The position numbers and the translations under genes are program-made. Source: Nevskiaceae bacterium (lineage in GTDB: Bacteria; Pseudomonadota; Gammaproteobacteria; Nevskiales; Nevskiaceae). Taken from it: DNA of 64,000 bases. The DNA lies in the NCBI GenBank assembly GCA_004297005.1, contig SCVA01000023.1, forward strand, positions 1 through 64,000, written 5' to 3'. The notes below the pieces were generated by a model. The model did no database searches. It was not told the origin of the DNA and saw only the letters and a program-made list of their open reading frames with translations. The number at the start of each line of letters is the position of its first letter. Within the stretch, counting starts at the first letter, position 1. Positions 35,338 through 43,899 of this stretch are shown here, piece after piece.

Positions 35338-37428
35338 TCAGGCAGCGAGGCCGCCCCGGTCGTCGGTGGTCATCGACTCGCCATCGCCAGGCTGCGCACC
35401 CAGCCGCTCCTGCCAGTCAGCGAGGAAGGCCTCCAGCGGCTGCGGCCGCGCAAAGTGGTAACCCTGCCCCAGCGCGCAACCTTCGCGGCGCAGAAACGCC
35501 AACTGCTCGGCCGTCTCCACACCTTCGGCGAGCACCAGCAAGCCCAGGCGCGCGCCGACGGCGATGATCGCGGCCGCCACTTCGCAATCGCTGATGGAGC
35601 CGGGGATGTCGTCCACGAAGCCGCGATCGATCTTGAGCTTGCGCAAGGGCAGACGTCGGAGATAGCTGAGGGAGGACGCGCCAGCGCCGAAATCGTCCAG
35701 GGCGAAGCTGACGCCAGAGCCGGCAATGGCGTGCATGCGCTCCGCCACCAGCTCGATGCGCTCGGTCATCACGCTCTCGGTGACTTCCAGCTCCAGATGA
35801 CGTGCGGCGAAACCGGTTTCGGCCAGCGTGCTGGCGACGGTCGCCACGATCTCGACTTCGCTGAGCTGACGCGGCGCCAGATTGATGGCGAGCCGGAAAT
35901 CCTCGGCCACGCCCAGGGCCAGCAGACGCTTGCCATCCTCGCAAGCCTGGCGCAGCACCCACTTGCCGATCGGCACGATCAGACCGGTTTCCTCGGCCAG
36001 GGGGATGAAATCCTTGGGGCTGACGATACCGCGCTGAGGATGACGCCAGCGCAGCAGGGCCTCGACGCCGCACAGCCGGCTAGTGACCAGATCGATCTGC
36101 GGCTCGTAGACCAGATAGAACTCGCGCCGCTCCAGCGCCCGCCGCAGGTCCGACTCCAGGCGTAGCCGTTGCTCCGCGACCGCTTGCAGGTCCGGCGTGA
36201 ACGGCCGCCAGGTGTTGCGGCCCTGGTTCTTGGCCGCGTACAGCGCCAGATCGGCGTGACGAAGCAACTGCGGAAGTTCGCCGGCCTGCTCGGGGTACAG
36301 CGCGAAACCGGCGGAGACGGTCACGAACACCTCGTGGCCGTCGATGTGAAACGGTGGCCGGGTCCGCTCGACCAGGCGCTCGGACAACTGCCGGCAGCGC
36401 CACTGCAAACCCTCGCCGACCAGCAGAGTGGCGAACTCGTCGCCACCCAGCCGGAAGATCGTCACGTCCTCTTCCATCATCTCCCGCAAGCGCGCGGCGA
36501 ACTTCACCAAGAGCTCGTCGCCGGCCTGGTGCCCTAGGGTGTCGTTGACCAGTTTGAAGTTGTCGAGATCGAGCAGCACCAGACCGCAGTGTGGCGCGCG
36601 GGCGCCGCTCTGCATCGCGACTTCCTTCATCCGTTCGGTGAGCGCGTGGCGATTGCCAAGCTGGGTCAGCACATCATGGTGCACGAGGTGATCGAGCGCC
36701 GCCTGGGTGCGGACCCGCACCTGCAGCTCATGGGTGAGCGCCCGCTGGCGCATCTCGATTTCGCCCAGCATGGCGTCAAAGCTGCGCGCGATCTCGCCGA
36801 TCTCGTTACTGGAGTCGATCCCGCTGCGCCGCGAATAATCGCCCTCACGCGCCACCTGCCGCATCAGCGCGGTCAGCTCCTGCACCGGCCGGGTGATGAA
36901 GCGCGATACACGGGAGAACAGCAGCAGCGCCAGTGACACCGCGACGATCAGCACGCCCAGCGCTCCCAGCGAGTACACCAGCAGGCGCTGGTTCAGGCGG
37001 TGCAGATGCGCATCGATCACCAGATGGCCGTAGTCGCGCCCCTGATAGCGCACCGGCTCGCTGAGCTGCAGCACCTCGGCGCCCGATCGCACCATCGGAC
37101 GCTCCCGATACTCCGCCACCAGCTTGCCGTCGGCGCCCAGCAGACGCGCCGCCAGCACGTCCTCGGAGGCACTTAAAGCCTGCAGGATCTCGCGCGCGGC
37201 TTCGACGTCGTCGAACACCAGGGCGGCGCTGCTGTTGGCGGCGATCATCCGCGCCTGCACCTGGAGATCGGCGAGCAGCGCCTGGCGACTGGCGCGGTAC
37301 TCGCTATAGACGGTGACCGCGCCCGACAGCAGCGCGGTCACTGTCACCACCAGTGCCGCGCCCAGACTGAGCTGGTGGCGGATCGGCGTCCGCGCCAGAC
37401 GGCGCAACAGACCGGCGACCGGGCTCAT
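35338..37428 (-). CDS. Membrane GGDEF/EAL cyclic-di-GMP protein with CHASE8-like sensor and HAMP (YfiN-like)
   Basis: A 696-residue inner-membrane protein. TM1 (about 18-40) and TM2 (about 150-172) bracket a ~108-residue periplasmic domain like that of YfiN (NSSAALVFDDVEAAREILQAL). HAMP covers about 172-225. GGDEF is intact at residues 328-332, without an RxxD I-site upstream. The EAL domain (about 435-690) keeps EALLR, the Asn in INLAPRQ, EVTES, the DDFGAG loop, KIDRGFV and AEGVE, so phosphodiesterase activity is likely as well. It makes or breaks c-di-GMP. Its ATG overlaps the yfiR-like stop by ATGA; YfiR proteins repress YfiN cyclases in Pseudomonas. The added EAL domain differs from YfiN. 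Confidence 0.9.
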   Translation of the reverse strand: MSPVAGLLRRLARTPIRHQLSLGAALVVTVTALLSGAVTVYSEYRASRQALLADLQVQARMIAANSSAALVFDDVEAAREILQALSASEDVLAARLLGADGKLVAEYRERPMVRSGAEVLQLSEPVRYQGRDYGHLVIDAHLHRLNQRLLVYSLGALGVLIVAVSLALLLFSRVSRFITRPVQELTALMRQVAREGDYSRRSGIDSSNEIGEIARSFDAMLGEIEMRQRALTHELQVRVRTQAALDHLVHHDVLTQLGNRHALTERMKEVAMQSGARAPHCGLVLLDLDNFKLVNDTLGHQAGDELLVKFAARLREMMEEDVTIFRLGGDEFATLLVGEGLQWRCRQLSERLVERTRPPFHIDGHEVFVTVSAGFALYPEQAGELPQLLRHADLALYAAKNQGRNTWRPFTPDLQAVAEQRLRLESDLRRALERREFYLVYEPQIDLVTSRLCGVEALLRWRHPQRGIVSPKDFIPLAEETGLIVPIGKWVLRQACEDGKRLLALGVAEDFRLAINLAPRQLSEVEIVATVASTLAETGFAARHLELEVTESVMTERIELVAERMHAIAGSGVSFALDDFGAGASSLSYLRRLPLRKLKIDRGFVDDIPGSISDCEVAAAIIAVGARLGLLVLAEGVETAEQLAFLRREGCALGQGYHFARPQPLEAFLADWQERLGAQPGDGESMTTDDRGGLAA

Positions 37429-37946
37429 GGGCTAGGCACCGGCCGCGCCAGCCGCAGCACCTGGGCGCTGAACGCCAGCCCCCGGCGCTCGGCGCGACCA
37501 CGGTCGAGAGCGAACACCGGGCGACCGTCCTCCACCGCCAGCGACAGCACCGCGCCGGAGGCACAGAGCCCGAGTCCGCAATCGGCGACCGTCATCAGGC
37601 CCTCGGCGTGCGCCAACTCCGGCGACTCGGACAGCCGTTCACGTTCGGTGCCGGCGAAGTAGGCCGCGTCGCATTCGGCCAGGGCGCTCGGGCTGTTGAC
37701 GTTGCGCACCACCAGGCGGCGCTCGCCGACGCTGCGCCCCTCCAGATCCGGCAGCGCCGCAGCCACTTCGTCGCGCCCGATGACACAGAGCACCAGCTCG
37801 GCGCCCGGCTCCCGCGGGCTCTGCCAGTGGGTAAACAGCATCACCTTGTAGATCACCGCCGCCTTCACCTGGTCGTCCAGCACCGGCGCCGCCCGCAGCA
37901 AAGGCAGCAAGCCCATCATTCCGATCAGTAGCAGTAGCCTGGACAT
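37425..37946 (-). CDS. YfiR-family (DUF4154) periplasmic protein
   Basis: A 173-residue exported protein. Signal peptide MSRLLLLIGMMGLLPLLRAA is followed by the YfiR core (VKAAVIYKVMLFTHWQSP). Four cysteines, Cys54, Cys92, Cys123 and Cys128, match the number and spacing style of P. aeruginosa YfiR, where two disulfides control stability and repression of YfiN. It begins one base after the TonB receptor stop and overlaps the GGDEF/EAL gene by 4 nt, so all three are co-translated. ATG 37946 chosen because it starts the signal peptide; the frame is open 45 bp upstream. Confidence 0.88.
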   Translation of the reverse strand: MSRLLLLIGMMGLLPLLRAAPVLDDQVKAAVIYKVMLFTHWQSPREPGAELVLCVIGRDEVAAALPDLEGRSVGERRLVVRNVNSPSALAECDAAYFAGTERERLSESPELAHAEGLMTVADCGLGLCASGAVLSLAVEDGRPVFALDRGRAERRGLAFSAQVLRLARPVPSP

Positions 37947-37947
37947 G

Positions 37948-39927
37948 CTAGAACTCGGCCTCAAGCCGCAGCCGGAACTGCCGGCCGCCACCCGGTACCG
38001 CGTCGATGCCGACAGCGGCCAGGTCTGGCGAGCTGGGATCGGTGTAGCGATCGTCGAACAGGTTGTCGACCGAAGCCGACAGCGACAGACCTGGCCGCAG
38101 GCTCACGCCGGAGATCGTCAGATTGAGCAGCCAGTAACCGGCGCTGGTGCCCAGGGCGGTGCGGCGCTCGCCGGTGCCGAGCAGCTCCAGGCCGAGGCGC
38201 GAGCCGGCGACCAGGGGCAGGCTGTTGTGCAGCTTGGCCAGCCAGCGCGGCGCGTCCTCGAAATCCCCCGTCTCGTCGTGGGCACGTTGCAGGCTCAGGC
38301 TGGCGCGGCTGCGCGCGCCGCCGAACCAGTGCTTGTCCAGCATCAGGTCCAGGCCTTGTGCTTCTGCCCGCTCGCGATTGGTGAATTGCGGTGAAGCCGG
38401 ATCGCTGCTTTGCACGATGAAGTCGTGCACTCGCAGGTACTGCGCGGCGGCCTGCACCCGCAAGCTGTCGCTGACCCGGTTCTCCCAGATCAGATCCCAG
38501 TTGCTGGCGACTTCCGGCACCAGATCGGGATTGGCCTCGTAGCCTTCGACCTCGTAATAGCGCTCGAAGCTGCTCGGCACCCGGTAGGCGCGGCCGTAGA
38601 TCAGCTTCACCGTCTGCCGTGACCAGGGCTTGAGGATCAACGCCGCTCTTGGCGTGGTCACCGCGTCGAAATCGCTGTAGCTGTCGTGGCGCAGGCCTAG
38701 GTCCAGGCTCAGCCGCTGGCTGAACCGCCAGTCGTCCTGCACGTAGACACCGACACGCAGGCCGCGCTGCCGCGTGTCCTGGTACAGCAGATAGGGATCG
38801 ACGTCGTAGTTCGTCTGCTGCTGCCGCTGGTCGCGCTGCAAGTCGACGCCGATCAACAGCCGGTGACCGCTGATGCCGCCATAGACGGCGTTCAGCTCGC
38901 CGCCCCACCAGCGCCCCTCGGCGCGGTCGCGGTTGAGCACACCCTCGTAGACCAGATCGCCGCGAAAACCGTAGTAGCCGCCGAACATCTGCGCTCGCAG
39001 CAGCCAGTCGCGCCCGAGACCACCCTCGTAGTTGAGCCCGAGAAAACCCTGGCGATCGCGATAGCGATTGCCCGGATCACCGGGGTCGGCACCATAGATG
39101 GGCAGCGGCGACTGTTTGAGGCGTTCGCCGTGCATCGCCTGCAGCATCCAGGGCCCCGAGGCCAGACGGGCCGAGTATTGCTGGAACAGCTCGCCGTCGA
39201 TGTCCCGGAAATTACCCTGCCCATCGGGCGATGCGGCCAGCCCCGGCAACAGCAGGTCCTCGCCCTTGCTCTGGCCATAGGCGGCGGAGAGTTGCAGGCG
39301 GGTCTCGGCCGCCAGCGGGCGGTCGTATTGCAGATAGCCGCGCCGCAGCCCGGCGCTGCCGACCTCGGTCAGCAGCCGAAGGCCCGCCTGCGCGGCCGGC
39401 GCGCGGGTCACCACATTGATGGTGCCGAACAGCGCGTTGCTGCCGAATACCGAGGAGCCCGGCCCGCGCACAAACTCGACGCGATCAATCAGCTCGATCG
39501 GCACCGGCAGCTCGCGGCCGATAGCGGCGGCCTCATAGACATTGTCGTTCTGGCGCCGGCCGTCGATCAGCAGCAGTACCGGCGCGTTGTAGTCTCCAGC
39601 CCGGCGGATGCCGCGCACGCCGAGGTATTCGTAGACGTGATCGGAACTCAGGTGCAGACCAGGAATGGAGCGCAGCACGTCGGCCAGCGTGCGGTAGCCG
39701 TACTGGCGGATGTCCTCGCCGGTGATGACGGTGATCGCCGAGGGCGCCTCGGCCAGCGGCTGCGGGAAACGCGAGGCGGCATACACCTCCAGCCCCAGCA
39801 GTTGCTCCAGCTCCAGGTCCGCCAGTTGTCCGGTGCTGACGCCGGAGGCCCGGGCCGGGATCGACGAAATCAGCAGCAGGATCAGGAGGCCCGCGCGCCG
39901 GACCCGTCCCAGGTATTCATTCGCCAT
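37948..39927 (-). CDS. TonB-dependent outer-membrane receptor
   Basis: A 659-residue outer-membrane receptor. Signal peptide (about residues 10-28, RRAGLLILLLISSIPARA), a plug domain (about 50-165: PSAITVITGEDIRQYGYRTLADVLRSIPG and FVRGPGSSVFGSNALFGTINVVTR) and a beta-barrel ending in Phe (RLRLEAEF). No long N-terminal signalling domain for an anti-sigma factor is present. The plug resembles vitamin B12/colicin-type receptors. It is the first gene of an operon with the YfiR-like and GGDEF/EAL proteins. Ligand unknown; no cobalamin riboswitch was found upstream. ATG 39927 chosen for the signal peptide. Confidence 0.9.
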   Translation of the reverse strand: MANEYLGRVRRAGLLILLLISSIPARASGVSTGQLADLELEQLLGLEVYAASRFPQPLAEAPSAITVITGEDIRQYGYRTLADVLRSIPGLHLSSDHVYEYLGVRGIRRAGDYNAPVLLLIDGRRQNDNVYEAAAIGRELPVPIELIDRVEFVRGPGSSVFGSNALFGTINVVTRAPAAQAGLRLLTEVGSAGLRRGYLQYDRPLAAETRLQLSAAYGQSKGEDLLLPGLAASPDGQGNFRDIDGELFQQYSARLASGPWMLQAMHGERLKQSPLPIYGADPGDPGNRYRDRQGFLGLNYEGGLGRDWLLRAQMFGGYYGFRGDLVYEGVLNRDRAEGRWWGGELNAVYGGISGHRLLIGVDLQRDQRQQQTNYDVDPYLLYQDTRQRGLRVGVYVQDDWRFSQRLSLDLGLRHDSYSDFDAVTTPRAALILKPWSRQTVKLIYGRAYRVPSSFERYYEVEGYEANPDLVPEVASNWDLIWENRVSDSLRVQAAAQYLRVHDFIVQSSDPASPQFTNRERAEAQGLDLMLDKHWFGGARSRASLSLQRAHDETGDFEDAPRWLAKLHNSLPLVAGSRLGLELLGTGERRTALGTSAGYWLLNLTISGVSLRPGLSLSASVDNLFDDRYTDPSSPDLAAVGIDAVPGGGRQFRLRLEAEF

Positions 39928-40143
39928 GCGTGTCGGCCACCCTGGTTCTCCTGCCATTGATGGTGGGGCTTGCAGGCCGAGAGCAACGCAGCCGGAGGTG
40001 GTCGGTGTACGCACCGCCACGCCAATCCCGCCGCGGCGTCCTGCCGGCCTGCCTCCTGAGTCATGGTATCGGCCCATGCGGGCGAACACGAATGCCCGCC
40101 GGTCCCCGCGCAATCCGCCGCTGGTCCGGCCAGCCGCTGGTGA
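39928..40143. other. Leader region of the TonB-YfiR-GGDEF/EAL operon
   Basis: A 216-bp gap upstream of the receptor and downstream of the SnoaL-like gene, both minus. The frame of the receptor stays open through it but no homologous sequence is recognised. It was searched for cobalamin (B12 box) and c-di-GMP riboswitch motifs without success. No clear -10/-35 pair was found. Confidence 0.4.
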
Positions 40144-40692
40144 TCACCGCGCGCCGCGCTGGAACAGCGAGAAGAACGCGTAGGAAGGGTCGGCCGGCCC
40201 CGGCTTGCCCAGGTAAGCGCCGGCGAGGAAGGGGTGGTCCAGCCGTACCGCCGAGGGATCGGCCGGATAGGCCCAGTCGGCGACGATGGCGCGGTGGCTG
40301 AATTTCCAGACGCCGTCGCGCTTTTCATACTTGTCGAAGTAGCGGCCGCCAATCAGCACGTCGTAGAGACGGTCTTCGGCCTGCACCTGGTGAAAGGCGA
40401 GGATGTAGATCTCGCCCTCGGCCCTGTCACCATCGAGCTTGAGGTTCACGGTGGTGACGTTGTGGTGCAGGATCGCCATCGCCTTCTGGATCTCCGGCAG
40501 CTTGGCGATGAAATCCATCGCCGGCCCCTTGGCGAAATGGCCGTGATCGTCGATGGCGTCCGGGTGGTACAGCGCCCGCATCTTGGCGTGGTCGTGGCGG
40601 TCGGCGGCATTGGCATAGGCCATCACCAGCTCGGTGATCGCCTGTTTGTCGAGCAACTCGTCGAGCTGCTGCTCGCGGCTTTTAATGGTCAT
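40144..40692 (-). CDS. SnoaL-like/NTF2-fold protein
   Basis: A 182-residue protein of the SnoaL_4 type (LinA/scytalone-dehydratase-like cone fold). The start SREQQLDELLDKQAITELVMAYANAADRHDHAKMRALYHPDA is characteristic, with the conserved Asp-His of the active pocket (RHD, HPDA). Members act as dehydratases, isomerases or small hydrolases on steroids, terpenoids or halogenated compounds. ATG 40692 has a GGAG 7 bp upstream and is preferred to an in-frame GTG at 40710. It follows an SDR gene by 46 bp on the same strand, a frequent pairing in degradative clusters. Confidence 0.82.
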   Translation of the reverse strand: MTIKSREQQLDELLDKQAITELVMAYANAADRHDHAKMRALYHPDAIDDHGHFAKGPAMDFIAKLPEIQKAMAILHHNVTTVNLKLDGDRAEGEIYILAFHQVQAEDRLYDVLIGGRYFDKYEKRDGVWKFSHRAIVADWAYPADPSAVRLDHPFLAGAYLGKPGPADPSYAFFSLFQRGAR

Positions 40693-40738
40693 GGTCGGCT
40701 CCGTAAGCACTCACAAGCGGCGGGACAGGAGCGGCCAC

Positions 40739-41443
40739 TCAACTCAGCCCCACCACCGGCAGCGCCGCGCCATGGATGGCACGCGCCGCGTCCGAACAGA
40801 GGAAGCGGATCACCGCCGCCAGGTCCCCAGGCGCCACCCATTTGCCGGGGTCGGCCTTGGGCATCGCCGCGCGGTTGGGTGGGGTGTCGATGATGCTCGG
40901 CAGCACGGCGTTGACGTTGATGCCCTGCTCGCGCAGTTCCGCCGCCATCGCCTCGGTGATGCGGATTACCGTGCTCTTGGCGGCGCTGTAGGCGCCCATC
41001 AGCGCCTGGCCCTTGAGCCCGCCGCCGGCGGCGACATTGACGATGCGCCCCCCGCCCTGCGCCTGCATCAGCGGCACCACCGCGCGCACGGTGTTGAGCA
41101 GGGTGCCGACGTTGAGATCCTGCATCTTCTGCCAGGCCGGCGCCGGTGTGGCGTGCACCGGCGTGCCCATGTCGAAGCCGCCGGCGATATTGCAGAGCGC
41201 GTCGATGCCGCCGAAGCGCTGCTGCGCCTGGGCGACCGCCGCCTGCACCGCCGCCTCGTCGAGCAGGTCCACCGCCAGGCACAGCCGCTGCGGCGACTCG
41301 CCCGGATAACGCGCCGCCAGCGCCTGGGTGCTGACGTCCACCAGCACCAGCCGCGCACCTTCGGCGGCGAAGGCCGCGGCCACCGCCTGGCCCAGGCTGC
41401 CGGCGGCGCCGGTGATCATTACCGTGGATGGGGACGCGCTCAT
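40739..41443 (-). CDS. Short-chain dehydrogenase/reductase (SDR)
   Basis: A 234-residue classical SDR. Cofactor motif GAAGSLG near residues 12-18, NIAGG near 85, active-site Tyr-x3-Lys in AYSAAKST. It ends INVNAVLPSIIDTPPNRAAMP with the typical substrate loop. NAD(H) is likely because of VDVST after the second strand (Asp at its end). It precedes the SnoaL-like gene by 46 bp. Substrate unknown. Confidence 0.87.
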   Translation of the reverse strand: MSASPSTVMITGAAGSLGQAVAAAFAAEGARLVLVDVSTQALAARYPGESPQRLCLAVDLLDEAAVQAAVAQAQQRFGGIDALCNIAGGFDMGTPVHATPAPAWQKMQDLNVGTLLNTVRAVVPLMQAQGGGRIVNVAAGGGLKGQALMGAYSAAKSTVIRITEAMAAELREQGINVNAVLPSIIDTPPNRAAMPKADPGKWVAPGDLAAVIRFLCSDAARAIHGAALPVVGLS

Positions 41444-41549
41444 GGGCTTGTTGCTCCGCTGGCCAAAGACGCGCCGACGCTAGCACGTCACCGGGCCTGC
41501 CCCGCCCCTCCAAATGCAGGAGAAGCGAGGCCGAGCAAACCCCGGCGGG

Positions 41550-42833
41550 CTAGACCGCCGCCAGCGCCTGGTCGAGGTCGGCGATCAGATCGTCGATGTG
41601 CTCGATGCCGATCGACAGCCGGATGGTGTCCTCGGTGACGCCGGCCTTCACCAGCTCCTCGGGCGAGAGCTGGCGGTGGGTGGTGGAGGCCGGGTGCGCC
41701 GCCAGCGACTTGGCGTCGCCGATGTTGACCAGCCGGGTGAATAGCTGCAGCGCGTCCTGGAAGCGGGCGCCGCCCTCGCGGCCACCCTGCACTCCGAAGG
41801 TGAGCAGGCCCGAGGGCCGGCCGCCGAAGTAACGCTGGGCGAGTGCGTGGCTGGGGTGATCCTCCAGGCCGGCGTAGTTGACCCACTGCACGCGCGGATG
41901 GCTCTTTAGGTGCCGGGCGACGCGCAGGGCGTTTTCGGTGATCCGCTCCATGCGCAGCGCCAGCGTCTCGATGCCGGTCAAAATCTGGAAGGCGTTGAAC
42001 GGCGACAGCGCCGCGCCGGTATTGCGCAGCGGCACCACCCGCGCCCGGCCGATGTAGGCCGCCGGGCCCAGCGCCTGGGTGTAGACCACGCCGTGGTAGC
42101 TGGGGTCGGGTTCGTTGAGCTGCGGGAAGCGCGCCGCGTGCTCGGCCCAGGGGAACTTGCCGGAATCGACAATCGCGCCGCCCAGGCTGGTGCCATGGCC
42201 GCCGAGGTATTTGGTGAGCGAGTGGACGACGATGTCGGCGCCGTGCTCGAACGGCCGCAGCAGATAGGGCGTGGCGACGGTGTTGTCGACGATCAGCGGC
42301 ACGCCCGCGGCGTGCGCGATCTGGGCCAGCGCGGCGATGTCGGTGATGTTGCCCAGCGGATTGCCGATCGACTCGACGAACAGCGCCTTGGTGCGCGCGT
42401 CGATCAGGCCGGCGAAGCTTTCAGGCGCGCGTGGATCGGCGAAGCGCACCTCGATGCCGAACTGCGGCAGGGTGTGCGCGAACAGATTGTAGGTGCCGCC
42501 GTAGAGCGTGCTGGCCGAGACGATGTTGTCGCCGGCGCGGGCGATGGTCTGGATCGCATAGGTCACCGCCGCCTGCCCCGAGGCCAGCGCCAGCGCCGCG
42601 ATGCCGCCTTCGAGCGCGGCCAGGCGCTGCTCCAGCACGTCGTTGGTCGGGTTCATGATGCGGCTGTAGATGTTGCCGGCCACCTTCAGGTCGAAAAGAT
42701 CGGCGCCGTGCTGGGTGTCGTCGAAGGAGAACGCCACGGTCTGGTAGATCGGCACCGCCACCGCGTGCGTGGTCGGGTCCGGCTTGTAGCCGGCGTGGAC
42801 GGCGAGGGTTTCAAACTTGTGCGGGTTCGACAT
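41550..42833 (-). CDS. metY: O-acetylhomoserine sulfhydrylase/cysteine synthase
   Basis: A 427-residue PLP enzyme of the Cys/Met-metabolism family. The PLP-binding Lys is Lys208 ([11 protein letters not shown]); [35 protein letters not shown] and [10 protein letters not shown] are hallmarks of O-acetyl-L-homoserine sulfhydrylase. It makes homocysteine from O-acetylhomoserine and sulfide, the direct sulfhydrylation route to methionine. ATG 42833 is preferred to an in-frame GTG three codons upstream. The gene is alone on its strand, divergent from the AtuA operon. Confidence 0.93.
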   Translation of the reverse strand: MSNPHKFETLAVHAGYKPDPTTHAVAVPIYQTVAFSFDDTQHGADLFDLKVAGNIYSRIMNPTNDVLEQRLAALEGGIAALALASGQAAVTYAIQTIARAGDNIVSASTLYGGTYNLFAHTLPQFGIEVRFADPRAPESFAGLIDARTKALFVESIGNPLGNITDIAALAQIAHAAGVPLIVDNTVATPYLLRPFEHGADIVVHSLTKYLGGHGTSLGGAIVDSGKFPWAEHAARFPQLNEPDPSYHGVVYTQALGPAAYIGRARVVPLRNTGAALSPFNAFQILTGIETLALRMERITENALRVARHLKSHPRVQWVNYAGLEDHPSHALAQRYFGGRPSGLLTFGVQGGREGGARFQDALQLFTRLVNIGDAKSLAAHPASTTHRQLSPEELVKAGVTEDTIRLSIGIEHIDDLIADLDQALAAV

Positions 42834-43115
42834 GGTCTTCACAAGGCCTGCAGTAGTGGAAAAAACCAGCTCCGGCGAGAACGCGAGCCGCCGCCCCGAA
42901 GCTCGGGGAGCGCCGCACTCTAAGCGCGCAACAACCTGAATGCCTATGCAGGCCGCTAGACCGATTTGGTCTTTGCAAAGTCCCGCGCGGAACCGGCGGC
43001 ACAGGGCTCCTCCAGCGCGTCCCGACCCGCGCTACCGGCGGCTCCCATAAATGGGTGAGGCCGACTCACCAGACTTGCCTCAGGCTTGCGCCCTAGCCTC
43101 AAGGAGAGCCTGGGA
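42834..43115. promoter_or_regulatory. Divergent intergenic region with possible metY leader terminator
   Basis: A 282-bp gap between metY (minus) and the enoyl-CoA hydratase (plus). On the metY side, a GC-rich dyad (about 42869-42893) followed on the minus strand by six T residues (42860-42865) looks like an intrinsic terminator ~25 bp before the start codon; a second small hairpin (42894-42908) lies upstream of it. No SAM riboswitch consensus was seen. The ribosome site of the hydratase (AAGGAG, 43101-43106) is at the other end. Confidence 0.4.
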
Positions 43116-43898
<783 letters not shown>

Positions 43899-43899
43899 G

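Noticed and set aside
39928-40143. Cobalamin or c-di-GMP riboswitch upstream of the TonB receptor
   Set aside because: The B12 box and the conserved loops of GEMM riboswitches were looked for and not found.
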